The notes beneath the pieces are model-generated. The model did not search any database, was not told the DNA's origin, and saw nothing but the letters and a program-made list of their open reading frames with translations. Both the position numbers and the translations under genes were made by a program. Shown here piece after piece: positions 33,350 through 44,294 of a DNA stretch of 64,000 nt. The stretch lies in contig JAWZYV010017516.1 in the NCBI GenBank assembly GCA_038373885.1, forward strand, positions 496,001-560,000. Reading direction: 5' to 3'. This DNA is from Cheiracanthium punctorium (taxonomy: Eukaryota > Arthropoda > Arachnida > Araneae > Cheiracanthiidae). Positions within the stretch are counted from its first letter, which is position 1. Each line of letters starts with the position of its first letter.

Positions 33350-33709
33350 TGTTACAATCATATGGACCAGTTTATTAATACGCTATTTGGTATAAAGTCT
33401 TGAAATTTGGTGAATGAGTACAAAAATCATCATTTGATGAAATGAGATAAATTAAAAACACAAAGATAAGAGCCTGATTCATTTTATTTTTCAGTTGAAA
33501 TATTTATGCCAATGCCTCATTCGCTAGATGGCGCCATTGTAAAGGCATTGACCGAAAGGTTTCAAATGAAAAATAAAATATATTAGAAGCTATCTTAGAA
33601 TTTTTAATTTATGTCATTTTATTAAATGATCATTTTGATACTTATTCATCAAATTTCAAGGTTTTATACAAAGCAGTTTTTAAATGAACTGGTCCAGATG
33701 ATTGTAACA
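33350..33709. mobile_element. 360-bp MITE with ~95-bp inverted repeats, TA duplication
   Basis: The left end TGTTACAATCATATGGACCA and the inverse at the right end continue as imperfect inverted repeats for about 95 bases. TA flanks both sides (33348-33349 and 33710-33711). This fits a Tc1/mariner-type MITE. The loop contains CGCTAGATGGCGCCATTG. Confidence 0.8.
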
Positions 33710-33974
33710 TAGTGAGTATACCAGCCATGCCTGACTAGGACTTAAAAGTTACAAACTGACGTTATAGAATGTATTTTTAGCCCAGGAGTGGTCAGTCCAC
33801 CGAGAAAATAAACAATAAAAAGGCTATTAGATGCATAAAAAAACGAAGTGCAGATTTTGCTAGCCAAAGTGAGGAAAAATGAGAACAGAAGTATAAATTA
33901 AAATGCTCGATGTTGAAGGAAATAAATTTAAGAAACAGAAAACAAATGAAAATTAATATTAAATATGTAATCTA

Positions 33975-34285
33975 CATCACAATTCGAATGAATCGATTAT
34001 TAACTGCATTTGATGAAATCGATTTCAAAAAGCCCATTCGAACGCCCAGAACACAGCATTCGAATTGAACATGGCATTCGAAATTTCGAATAGAAATCGA
34101 GGATACTATTTGAGTAATGAAATCGTGATTACTATTTGAAGAGTGAAATCGCGAATACTGTTCAAAAAGAAATTGCAAATTCTATTTGGATAGTAAAAAT
34201 AGCAAATAATTACTAATCGATTATTGATTCTATTCGAATAACAGTCATCGATTATAGAAATCATTCGAATGTTGCATTACTAGTT
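33975..34285. repeat. ATTCGAAT-rich element with a 26-bp tandem repeat
   Basis: ATTCGAAT occurs near both ends in inverted arrangement (about 33982 and 34263), suggesting a MITE. Inside, 34093-34195 holds four imperfect units of about 26 bp starting GAAATCG/GAAATTG (for example GAAATCGTGATTACTATTTG). Target duplication not resolved. Confidence 0.6.
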
Positions 34286-34289
34286 AGAG

Positions 34290-35080
34290 GAGCATGAGTG
34301 CACCGAATGTGTTGTGTATATCTTAAGGGTGTTCCTTTTTAAATGTGATATGCATTACAGGATTTTCGAAGAGCTTTAAAAGCAATCTAATAGTATTAAA
34401 TACTAGAAAAAATTAATAATGCTTCTTCACTAGTTGTACTATGCTCTAATATCAAGAGTCAACCTTTACGGATTAAGCGACTTTCCGAAAAAAGTTCATA
34501 GGTTCAAAAATTGGCTTAAAAATTTGCCAAAGTGTTACTTCTTTAGGGATATATTGCAATGTTCCGTATGTGTTTAGCATTTTTTTTCTGGAGTGTTTCA
34601 TAAAGGTTCATTGTTTGTAATAGTTAATAGTTCACAGTATAACTCGTAAAGAGAAATTCTAAATTTATTCAAATCTCTAGCGAAATTTAATTCTTTAAAA
34701 ACCTATTCAAAAGTTGCATGATTTTCTAAAAGAACCATCCTTTACTGACTCCTAAGGTTGTATGTCGAAGAAACAAAGTCTGCCTCATAGCCTTGCAGTA
34801 CGGAGTGCACAAAATAAACTTGATTGCACCAGGAACTCGAAAAAATTCATGATGATTCTTTGTAAGTTGCACTACACACTGAGATAAATGAAAAACGGTG
34901 CCTTTTATAAAACTCACAGAAAAAAAATCATGGAATTGCACAGCAAAATTTTTTTCAAAGAGTTATACATTCCGCAAAATTTACGTTTTTTAAGAATTTT
35001 TTTTTTTTAAGTGTCGGAATTGATACAGGTTTATTGTTTCGGAAAAAACAGATATAAAATGTTACTTATAAGAAGATACG
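34290..35080. other. intronic DNA, no gene seen
   Basis: AT-rich, with no recognised motif before the Penelope-like 3' end. Confidence 0.4.
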
Positions 35081-35083
35081 ATC

Positions 35084-35117
35084 GTTTCGACTGAAATTTT
35101 TTTTCAGTCTTCATCAG
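35084..35117 (-). ncRNA. hammerhead-ribozyme-like motif of a Penelope-like element
   Basis: The minus strand reads CTGATGA (35111-35117), one extra A, an 8-bp stem (GACTGAAA/TTTCAGTC, 35102-35109 with 35089-35096) with a 5-base loop, then GAAAC (35084-35088) and the palindrome CGATCG. This is the hammerhead core arrangement (CUGAUGA, stem II, GAAA), known from Penelope-like retroelements. The extra A and the lack of an obvious stem I suggest it is degenerate. Confidence 0.5.
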
Positions 35118-35632
35118 TGAAAGCCCTTCGTCTCAAAAAACAGAGGGAACTGAAAAGGATAAACGAATAAGCATGTTGCCACTTAAAAACAAGAAAGGGC
35201 GACAAAACCACGGAGATTAAAGGAAGGGGGAAAAAGGGGATGGGATAAAAAGAAAAGAAAATAAGGACAAACAAAAATACATAAATAAATAATAATAACA
35301 ATAATGATAAAAAGAAAGAAAAACACAAGACTACAAACACACTCAAACAAGAAAAACAAAAGAGAACAGAACAAACAAAAGAACAAAAAACGAAAATAAC
35401 ATAAAACACAAATAATTTCTTTTTTACAAAGGACTACACATTATATAATTTTTTATTAATTAATAAAAAAAATTAACATAATAAAAAGACATAAAGGGAA
35501 GACAGAAACACTCACATAAACCAAACCAAAATAAAATAAATAGGACAATCAAAATATAGATTAGAAAAAAAAGAGAAAGAAAGAAATAGAAAACTGGTAG
35601 CAGAAAAAAATGGGAAGAAAGTGAATAGAACC

Positions 35633-35850
35633 TTACAACAGCAGCTTCCAAGCAGAATGAACGAAAGGAACGGAAGAACCATCGTTCACAAGACGTTCCA
35701 AGTGTTGGGTAAGGGAAAAATCTTCCAAAAAATAAACATGGGACAAAGACTGAGGAGTGCACAATATCTTAGCCTTAGAAAACTGAAAACGATGATTAGA
35801 ATTCCAACAATGTGAGGCAATAGAAGATTTGGAAAGCTCGTGTTTGTTTG
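35633..35850 (-). pseudogene. Penelope-like GIY-YIG endonuclease, C-terminal fragment
   Basis: The minus-strand peptide ELSKSSIASHCWNSNHRFQF, then AKILCTPQSLSHVYFLEDF and a final SAWKLLL, matches the C-terminal region of Penelope-like elements (SSIAEHC..xxHxxxFxxAKIL pattern). No RT domain is present upstream. The open frame continues artificially into the snapback. Confidence 0.75.
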
Positions 35851-35896
35851 TTTCTATGCACAAGCTTTCCAAATCTTCTATTGCCTCACATTGTTG
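35805..35896. repeat. 34-bp perfect inverted repeat (snapback hairpin)
   Basis: 35805-35838 and 35863-35896 are exact inverse copies separated by 24 bases. One arm is the endonuclease coding sequence itself, so the outer arm is an inverted duplicate made during insertion rather than an independent hairpin gene. Confidence 0.95.
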
Positions 35897-35905
35897 AATT
35901 ATAAT

Positions 35906-37911
35906 CATCGTTTTATACAATATAACGTTGCGTGCTAGAATAATTTTGAAATATAAAACGGTGACATACTTTGCAGACTTTATTTATTTATTTTATAAAT
36001 AAATCTAACATTTTAAACTTTGCTTTGTTTCGTTCATGCTTAAAAGTTTTTTTTTTTTTAAACGATATTCGATATTAGGCCACAACATACCTTCTATGGT
36101 AGTATCACAATTTAGGCATTGCCCCTGTGTTCTTTGGTGGAGTATATGTGACTTAAAATTTGAAAACAAATTTTGAACTAGAATTATACATAAAAAAGCA
36201 ATCTAATAAAAAAAATTGTAATACAAAAAGTACGAAGCACAATTTTTCTGTCAGTTTTATTAGAAATATCCTTCAGTTAGGACATCACTAGTTTCAGAAT
36301 GGATGAAATTTAGAAGTGTAACTAAATATTAAAATAATATAGTGAAGGATTATGAGAGTTTTTATAAAAGAAAATCTATTGAAAATCGTTTTTTGTTCTA
36401 AAATAATTGCACCAAAAGCCTTACCTAAAATCAGCGCGTTTGATAACGAGTTACTAAGTATTTATTTTCTAAGTAAGATTTTAAGGACATTATTTTTTGC
36501 TCAAGAAGTTTCTAAGAAAATGCCGTGGGCGTCATTTTTTTCCATTAAGTTTCTGAGATAAACAAAAATTTGTTTATGAAGACAATATGCTTCAAGAAAC
36601 TTTGTTTAACAAAACTATGCGAACAAATAATGTCAAAAGCAACAAATAACGCTGGACAAGTTGTCGACAGCGAAGGTAACAGTTATCTTTCTTTCTAAAG
36701 AGGGATGTGGTAAAAACGTATTAAGATAGCTGTTGGCAAAATTTAACGGTGGACGGTTTTAACTAGATTTTGGGGCCGTCATGTCGTGAGTGAAAACAAA
36801 ATTCCATTTTTCGGCAAAGAAAAAGAAAGTTTAGAATTAATTGTATTCTATCGAAATTCATAGTTAAGAAAAGGAAGAACTTTTAATATTATAATTTACA
36901 AGAAAACAAAACCGATGACAAAATTTAACTGCTCTTTATATCTATTACATTTAAACTGCAAATTTGTTTAGCAATAAAAGCACTAAACTCGATAGATTTA
37001 GTCTCTTTTCAACCGGCATTTTTTTCCGACCAAGCGAATGAAATTTACCTTTAATTAACACAGCTATTCATCGACAGCCGTTCCACTAAAAATATTAAAT
37101 CATTCAATTAATTTAATATACTTGGAAATTCTTTTAAGCTTGTTATAGGTGATCCTTGGCTTTTCGCCCTTCATTTTGTGTATTCCTGTAACCTATAAAT
37201 GATACACGCATCAGTGTGAATACGGCTCCATGCTTATTGCAATAAAATTAAAGGCCACTATGCATTATCAACTTTATAGTTTTATCTTATCCTATAAATG
37301 TTGGTTCGTTGCGTAAGTAAAAATGCACAATTTTAACAAGTAACACGGTTTGACAACATTCCATCTATCTTATCGTAGACACACAAAAGAAGAACGAAGC
37401 TTAGTGTCTTGCTTTCAAATGAATCAAAATCTAGCGTGTAGCGATAACTAATGGAGAAGATATACACATGCAAACATTTTTGTACATTAAACATTTTATG
37501 GATCACTTTAATGACGATCATAATTTTCTTCGGTAGCGGTTATTTTTCTGTTCAACCATTTCGAAATCTACAGCAGTGAATTACGAAGACGCTGTATTAG
37601 TTATATTAAATTCTTAAAAATTCATTTAAGTATCTTTTTAATAGCCGCTGTAAAATTTTGTATAAGATGCCGGTGCTTTTGAACATTAGTTATTGCAATT
37701 AAAAAAAAAAATAACTGAGCTCTGCATTTTTGGATTTCCCCGAAGAGCTATTAACGTTGCAAGAATTTTAGACATCACAGCTGAGGGCATCAGAATATAA
37801 TACGCAATGGTGGTCGAGTTTACATATAAGAAAGAAATGAATGTAAGATATACATGACAACTGCTAAAGATTTTGGGATCAGTTATGGACATTCAACCTT
37901 TAAAAAATATC
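35906..37911. other. intronic DNA, no gene seen
   Basis: AT-rich with only short frames. No paired termini recognised. Confidence 0.45.
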
Positions 37912-38157
37912 AGGTTGTAACGAAAGTTTTCCGCCAACAAAAAGTTAATGCGGGTAGTAATCACCACCCACATCTATGATTTTCTGCCAATGTTTTGGTA
38001 GTTTTTCAAAGCCTTCGGCCCAGAAACATGTGGGCGCGAGACCAAAAACATAACTTTCAAATGCCAAAAATCGTTTGACAAAATATGAGGAAACAGGCCA
38101 TCGCGAACTGTTTGCTGAGATCATATCTGCGGTGGCGGGAAACTTTCGTTACGACCT
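37912..38157 (-). mobile_element. internally deleted mariner relic
   Basis: AGGTTGTAACGAAAGTTTTC at the left pairs with the inverse of GAAACTTTCGTTACGACCT at the right. The minus strand next to the left end encodes FWAEGFEKLPKHWQKIIDVG and GGDYYPH then a stop, the usual mariner transposase C-terminus. Most of the gene is deleted. The exact TA target sites are not clear. Confidence 0.75.
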
Positions 38158-38928
38158 AATAATACATGCTCATTTTCGTAACACGCACAAATAAATAAAT
38201 AAAATGAAATAAAAATACAACATAATAAAAAGAAATAAGTATATTTTAAACTGATAGAAAGCTTTACTCAAATTCTGTAAAGTAAGAAAATGAAATATCG
38301 AGAGTCTTTAGAAGTTAACTTTTGGCAAAAATTTCAAATATTTAAAAGCATTTCGAGGCATTTTTTTTTCGCGTTAACAGAATTTCTTCATAAACAAAGT
38401 GTTCGAATAAAAACTCATTATTTTCAATGTCGTCAAATTTGATGAATTCGATTTTCTGCTAAAATGTATATACTTGCATATATACACATTCAAACTCTAT
38501 ATTCAGGAGTGCTAAACATCAACACATTTTTCATTCTTTGAAAATACTGTTTTTTTTCTTCTTTCGGAATGTTTTTTTCAGCATTTTTTTTAAAAGGTCG
38601 ATAATTTTTTCGATATTTTCATTTATTTTATTCATTTCGCCATCAGAATGAAAAATCAAAGCTAAAGTTTATCTTGCTAAAAGATTTTTGTTTCGTGCTA
38701 AAGGAAAAATAAAGTATGAAGGTCGCACAGCATTTTGTGGGGACCGAAGTATTACTTTGTGTTTATCAATTTTTCATGTTAAGCCTTACTGTTATATACG
38801 TTTTTCAATGTAACATAGCTTTTTTCCTTATTTATTGTTTTAAATTCACGACTGCCTCAAGAGAAAATTGCAGAGCAGGATTAAGGATGCAAGAGGCCAT
38901 CAGGTAATGGAATTTTCTGTGGACCCTA

Positions 38929-38961
<33 letters not shown>

Positions 38962-40035
38962 TCTGGACTTGAGGACTCTGTGTAAATTTATCCTGTAAGC
39001 CATCTAATAACATGCCTATGGTCCAGCATAACAGGAAACTAAAGATAATTGCATAATTGTTAGCCTGCGAGTCTTTAAAGTTATGCAGTAAAATAGAAAT
39101 CTGTTTTGGTAATAAATTTGCTTTAAAAAAAGAATTGGTAAAATGCATTCGACTTTATCCCAACAGTACAAATATGGGTTATTTATTTCGAATTTCTGCT
39201 ACATTTTTAAGTGCATTGCATTTTGAACTTGCAGTGCTACTTAGAGTTATTTTAAGTTCTTGTCAAGTTGTAGTATTTTGTTTCTTCTTTGAGAGGACTT
39301 CTTAGGGGCTTCTAAAATGTCAAGGCTCCGTTGGCTACAGCTTACTGAATCTAAGGGATAATCCGGCCGTCAGGGCTCACAACAGAATTTCAAGGCCAAT
39401 TCCGGGTAAAAAAGGAGCTATTTTAATCATAAAAAGGACCAAAAAGGAGCTGTTTTGTCTGAAAAGGGGACCAAAAAGGGACCAGTTCTGTTTGAAAAAA
39501 AAGCTCATACACAAGAAGGAAATTGTTTATAAACTGACACACATATAACTATATATTTTAAAAAATTTAAATAACAGAAACACTTCAGTTTTTCTAACTA
39601 GAAACCAGACTAATTCATAGCAGTTATAATTTGTATACACATAAAATATCTGCTTGTATCAGGGATGAGATTGACAAAAAGGAAAAAGTCTGAAAGAATG
39701 TAGGAACAACATTTAAGCAATACAATTTTGAATTTCAAGTTCAATAAATATTGTAATTGCTTTTTTTTCCATCTACAAAACCATTTGATTCCTGAAGCTT
39801 TAGTTCTGGCACATTTACATTTTTCCATGAATCTTTCCTGAATCAAGAAACAACTTTCAAAAAACGGGCCTGCATGATCAGCAATTCTTAGTAAGAAATT
39901 GTGCTCCATTAAAAATTCTGTATAAAGGGATTTAGCATTTGTAACAGATATGTTGAATTGAAATCTCTTTCCTAAAAAAGATTCAACTTGTATTTATGAA
40001 ATAAATGCCGTAAGCAAATTAAAGAGTGAACTCAC
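38158..40035. other. intronic DNA, no gene seen
   Basis: AT-rich. At 39372-39495 a short array of AAAAAGGAGCT / AAAAAGGGACC motifs follows a CAGGGCTCACAAC start, which looks like one end of a repeat family with subterminal motifs. Confidence 0.4.
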
Positions 40036-40189
40036 CTCAGCACATTGATTAAGTGCACCGGGAGGTAACAAAGACTGAACATCACAACGACGGCCATAAG
40101 CATTTTCGAAGCTTTTCTCCTGGATCTGATCTGGCCCTCGCAACTCGTATTGGTCCGGAGAGGGCCTGCCCTTTCACCCACTTTACCAC
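40036..40189 (-). CDS. orexin/allatotropin-type GPCR, exon with intracellular loop 3 and TM6
   Basis: After acceptor TTTTAG the exon begins with two bases completing Cys, then GKVGERAGPLRTNTSCEG (third intracellular loop), QIRSRRKASKMLMAVVVMFS and LCYLPVHLINVL (TM6 with the LCYLP variant of the CWxP switch). It ends AG before donor GTGAGT (40035). The basic RSRRKASKML stretch at the start of TM6 is typical of this receptor type and is expected to contact the G protein. Both junction phases agree with the neighbouring exons. Confidence 0.93.
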
Positions 40190-41414
40190 CTAAAAGGAAA
40201 GAACATTATTAATTTAAGTTACCAGAAGAATTCTAATCTTGTAGCCTTGTGGGAATCTAAATTTTGGCGATATGTTACAAGTACTTCTTTTTCGCACATA
40301 TTTCACCATGCGTAGTGTCATCTGGGTTAACATTTTAGAATCTTTGATGGAAAAATTTATTATTTTTGAGGAAAGTCCTCCCCCCAGCCTTACTGCCTAT
40401 ACAGACGGCAAAATTTAACTTTTGCTTTCTTCTCTTTCACTCCTCTTTAACTGAAATCGGTCTTTATTCAACAGTAAGTGATGATTAAAACTTTCATAAA
40501 AACTTCTCTGTAATAGCTCTACGAACTACAAAAGTGTACGTGAGTCACATTCGCCTGGCAGTTTCATCCTGAAATCAGACAAAAAAAAAAAAAACGGCGT
40601 GCGATAGATTGACTATTTCGTAAAAGCAAATTTTTTATGCCAACATAGTTGGGGGACGCAATGCAAAATCAACCAACCAGACCGCTCGATGGTGATCTTA
40701 CTTGATCTATTGATATATGGCTGCCGATTCAAAGTACTTATTGGAATGCGAAAATAGTAAAAGCAGATTTTATGTATAAAATTGTCCTGAAAAATCATCT
40801 ATAAACCATTTAATGCAAATGATTAAAAAATAGAATATGAGGAAATCAGCCAACATTTGGAAAATGTTGGCTGAAACAAGATGTTCTTGAGGTCGTACTT
40901 TTGACATATTGATTTCATCACAGAAACAAGCTGGTAACTCCGCTGTCCGTTTCTCACACACAAGCCGTTCTGAGCCGACAATCACGACCCTTATTGCACC
41001 ACACCATTATCAGCCCCGTCAGGACCCCTATCAATGTGGTTTCAGCGATTCGGCTCCAAAAATGTTATACACCGCTATAGAACGTCTATTCTATAGTATG
41101 CACACAAGTCTTTTGTCACATTCTTAACTTCGGAATGGCTGCTGTTATATTCATAAAAGTGACGTCTAAATATTGTAAAGTAGCCATGCGCTACTGAAGT
41201 AAGCCGCCTACGACACCACCTGGAGGAAAACTGCGGGGTTAGCATTCCTACCTCAAAAACGGAACGAGGTAGTTAAAAAAAGTGATTTACAAAGGTGTAG
41301 AACATCATCGATTTAGTACCAAAAGACGTCTTGGGCACATTAACGTCAAAAATTGAAGGGGCACATTAATGTTAAAAACTAGTTATCTTTAGTCAGTAAC
41401 TAGTTACCTTTATT
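40190..41414. other. intronic DNA, no gene seen
   Basis: Moderately AT-rich. GGTAGTTATC/CTAGTTACC-type motifs near 41375-41410 precede the transposase relic. Nothing else recognised. Confidence 0.4.
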
Positions 41415-41945
41415 TCAGATGTTTAAACGTTTCACCGCTCATTGCAATGCACATTTGGATCCTCGTCTGAATGCCACGTTGCACGCGTTGGAGCATAGAC
41501 CGTGATATGTTGGCACCAGCGTTCGTAATACGTCGTTTAAGGTTCTACAATGTTTGTGGAGTAGTCGCATATACCTGCTGTTACAGGTATTTCTACAGGA
41601 AAATGTCTAGTAGAGTCAGATCAGGCGAACGTGGAGGCTACTTTTCGAAAGCGCCATACCCAATTATTTGGTTCCCGAATTCCTTGACAAGATATTAATT
41701 CACTGGAGCAGGGGCTTAGCCACGGGGGGGGGCATGAGGAAGTTTTTGCCATACAAAGTGTATATTCTTCACTGCATTATCACACCCACGTATACATATA
41801 TATGAGTTGTAGTAGTCGTAACCCCCCCCCCATGAAAAATTTCTGGCTACGCCCCTGCACTGGAGATATCTTGCGAGCAGGTGGGGCGTCATGTTGAAAC
41901 CATAGATCTCTAAGATTATACAAGTTCTCCACAAAATCGAGTATT
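41415..41945 (-). pseudogene. relic of a mariner-superfamily transposase, split by a hAT MITE
   Basis: Minus-strand fragments, read across several frames, resemble the C-terminal half of DDE transposases (an LRNRI-like tail, RGSKCAL end, and the stretch before PPHL-like sequence). Homology is weak and interrupted at 41709-41857 by a MITE with exact duplication. Confidence 0.4.
41709..41857. mobile_element. 149-bp hAT MITE, duplication CACTGGAG
   Basis: Ends CAGGGGCTTAGCCACGGGGG and the inverse of CAGGGGCGTAGCCAG are flanked by exact CACTGGAG (41701-41708 and 41858-41865). No coding capacity. Same end type as the MITEs at 49958 and 52829. Confidence 0.92.
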
Positions 41946-42285
41946 ATGATTTGTGGCAATGGTTTTCAGTGTTCACTGATCTTTTTTGTGCTGCATTTCG
42001 GATGTGCGAGGGCGTAAAGCTTATACCTCATCCGATTCAACTTGCTATTCTACCTTGGTTGGTCTGCTAGATCGAGATCAACTAGTCAAGCAGCCAGACT
42101 CCCTTTAACGTTTCACAGCCGTTAGGATGGCTTGCACTTGACACGCTCTGCAGGGAAGTGCTGCCGGCACAGCCTTGCTGATCGTGCCTTGCATCCACAT
42201 TTATCGTACAATAAAACCATCTAACAAGACTCAGCTTTGGAAAATCGCTCCATGTCCATAAATATCAACATACACCAATGTATAG

Positions 42286-42321
42286 CACAGTGGTTAAAGA
42301 TATGCCACTTTAACCACTGTG
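42286..42321. repeat. 14-bp-arm hairpin
   Basis: CACAGTGGTTAAAG (42286-42299) and its exact inverse (42308-42321) are separated by eight bases. The context (TAGCACAGTGGTTAAAG) resembles a tRNA/SINE A-box start. Function unknown. Confidence 0.8.
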
Positions 42322-42720
42322 GGTGGAAGATGGCTCAAGGGGAGAATGGCTCAAGTGGAAGAACAGGGTTCTGTCCTCTCGCGGGGCCGTCGGTCTAGCG
42401 GTCTGGAGTTTTGGGCGGTTTTCTACAGATGTAACGTGAATACGCGCTAGATACCCAGAAAAGTCCTCCTACAAGGCATTTGCCCCCTTGTGTTTGTCCT
42501 TTCTTTGGATGTGTGTTTGTCCTGTGGATTTATAAGCGGTTCATCGTGTTTAAGCACACAAATCCGAATACATGTTCCAACACAACATCAACATACTGCA
42601 ACCCCAAGAAGATGTGTATTTTATAGCTCTCTCAGGTAAACAGGCGTGACGTTTCTTATTTAAACAGCAACACTATTTTACATGCGCTACACCGTTTATA
42701 AAGACAATCAGCACAAGGAT

Positions 42721-42790
42721 GCCATACTGGGGATTTGAGCCACAGCCTTTTTGATTGAGGATCACAAGCGATACCACTGAACCATATGGC
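42721..42790 (-). tRNA. tRNA-like sequence (70 bp), probably tRNA-derived repeat
   Basis: A 7-bp acceptor stem is formed by GCCATAT and GTATGGC (T-G closing pair). The A box TGGTTCAGTGGTATCGC and B box GGCTCAAATCCCC are at normal spacing. The T stem has one mismatch and the anticodon arm (TTGTGATCCTCAATCAA) is irregular, leaving the anticodon unclear. More likely a SINE head or tRNA pseudogene than a working tRNA. Confidence 0.5.
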
Positions 42791-43288
42791 TGTGTCGTGT
42801 TTTGAATAATCATTTCTCCTTCCGTTCAAGTTTTGTGACGTCACAGTGTAGGAAATCACGAAAAAACAAATGCACGTTTTAACCGTTCTATTCTTCGCAT
42901 TAATGTCCACAAGGTGTCTTATAGTACAAAATTGATGATGCTCTATAACTTTGTAGATTACTTTTTTTACCTATTTCGTTCCGTTTTCGAGACAGGAATG
43001 CCAACTCCGCAGTTTTCCATCAGGTGGCGCCGTAATAGGTTTCATTCAGTAGCACATAACTACTTTACTGTACCTAGACACCACTTCTATGAATATAGCA
43101 ACAGCCGTTCTGATCGTTAATGCAATGTTATTAAAAGTTTTAGATCGTTAATGTAATTTTAGTAATTTTATGTGTTATTTTGATAAAAAAAATTGTTTTC
43201 ATTCCAATGCTTTTAAAAAATGTTAAATTATTATATAGTGCCTATTTGTAGAATAATCTACAATGTAGTCGCAGTTGGGGAGCCGTTC

Positions 43289-43489
43289 GGGGCCATCGTG
43301 TACGATAAATGTGATTCTAGCGGGCCTGCTTGTGCACTCCGAAAGAGGCCTACGGACGTTCCCTCATTGGTTAGATTCGGTCGCTAGATGACGTATCTAA
43401 GTGCTGTAACCAATAAGTGAGCATCCGTAGGCCTCTTTGGATGACTTATCGGAGTGCGCAAGCAGGCCCGCTAGAATCACGATGGCCCC
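43289..43489. mobile_element. 201-bp palindromic MITE, 9-bp duplication GAGCCGTTC
   Basis: Both arms (about 85 bases) carry GGGGCCATCGTG, ATTCTAGCGGGCCTGCTTG and AGAGGCCTACGGA in inverted order. The flanks GAGCCGTTC are exact at 43280-43288 and 43490-43498. A 9-bp duplication and long arms point to a Mutator-like MITE. Each arm has one private ~10-base insertion. Confidence 0.92.
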
Positions 43490-43644
43490 GAGCCGTTCTA
43501 ATGAGTGTGCTATGGAAAAAAATTAAAAATTTATTCATATTAGAAAAGCCACACATTTTTATGTACATTTATTTAAAAAAATAGTATTAGAAACAACAAA
43601 TATTTTATTTTGTTCTGCCTTCAGAATAGTGAAATTCCACTTAC

Positions 43645-44029
43645 AGAGCCTCATGGGCACGTCGCCGGATCCAGGAATGTTCTTGTTCCAGAGCACCCTT
43701 GTGATCTGATAGTAGGTGAAAGCCATGAGGGAGAAGGGCGCCACGTACAGCACCAGGATCAGGAAGAGCTGGTAGATGCGGGTGCTGCCCTCTCCCCACG
43801 TGTGCGTGCAGTCCGTGAGGTAAAGGGTGTCCAAAGGGAGGGGGTGGCGCTTGGTGTCCAGCACTACGGCCTCGGGCACGGCGATGAGCGCGGCCAGCAG
43901 CCAGATCAGCAGGATGGACGTCTTGGCACGGGAAGGGGTGCTCTTGAAGCTGAGCGGGTGGCAAATGGCGTACCACCGGTCCACGGAGATGAAGGTCAGA
44001 GTCAGCACGGACACGCTCACGGACACGTT
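43645..44029 (-). CDS. orexin/allatotropin-type GPCR, exon with end of TM3 to TM5
   Basis: After acceptor CCTCAG the exon reads NVSVSVSVLTLTFISVDRWY (end of TM3 with the DRW variant of the DRY motif), AICHPLSFKSTPSRAKTS (second intracellular loop), TM4 (ILLIWLLAALIAVPEAVVL), and an extracellular loop with YLTDCTHTW, whose Cys should pair with the TM3 Cys. TM5 (LILVLYVAPFSLMAFTYYQI) and the RVLWNKNIPG motif follow. It ends in phase 1 at donor GTAAGT (43644). These blocks are the signature of vertebrate orexin and arthropod allatotropin receptors, Gq-coupled neuropeptide receptors of the plasma membrane. GC content is far above the surroundings. Confidence 0.95.
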
Positions 44030-44294
44030 CTGAGGAAACGAGAGACAAATCAGTCATGAAACATTTTTTTATGTATTAAAAGATTTATGAATGCGAGGGT
44101 TCAGTTTTCCCCGACACGTTCTGAGAATAAAACAATACGCTGTATTTTACGAACCGCTAATGGAAAAAGCAAGTTCCGTAGTAACAGAATCTATTGTTGT
44201 TACTTAAGTTGTTAAATTCAACAATAAAATGAAACTGAATTCATTTTCTACAGTTCTGAAAATCTATACAAATATAAAACAAATAGAACATTAA

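Larger units (their letters stand above)
35084..35905 (-). mobile_element. 5'-truncated Penelope-like element
   Basis: It contains the C-terminal GIY-YIG endonuclease part (35633-35850, minus) followed by about 500 bases of C/T-rich 3' region ending in the hammerhead-like motif. Only the 3' part of an element remains, capped by an inverted snapback at the 5' side. It sits in the receptor intron between TM6 and TM7 exons, same strand as the gene. Confidence 0.65.

Noticed and set aside
35104..35762. Long Phe/Leu/Ser/Cys-rich minus-strand frames
   Set aside because: The C/T-rich 3' region of the Penelope-like element produces hydrophobic low-complexity translation. It is not a membrane protein.
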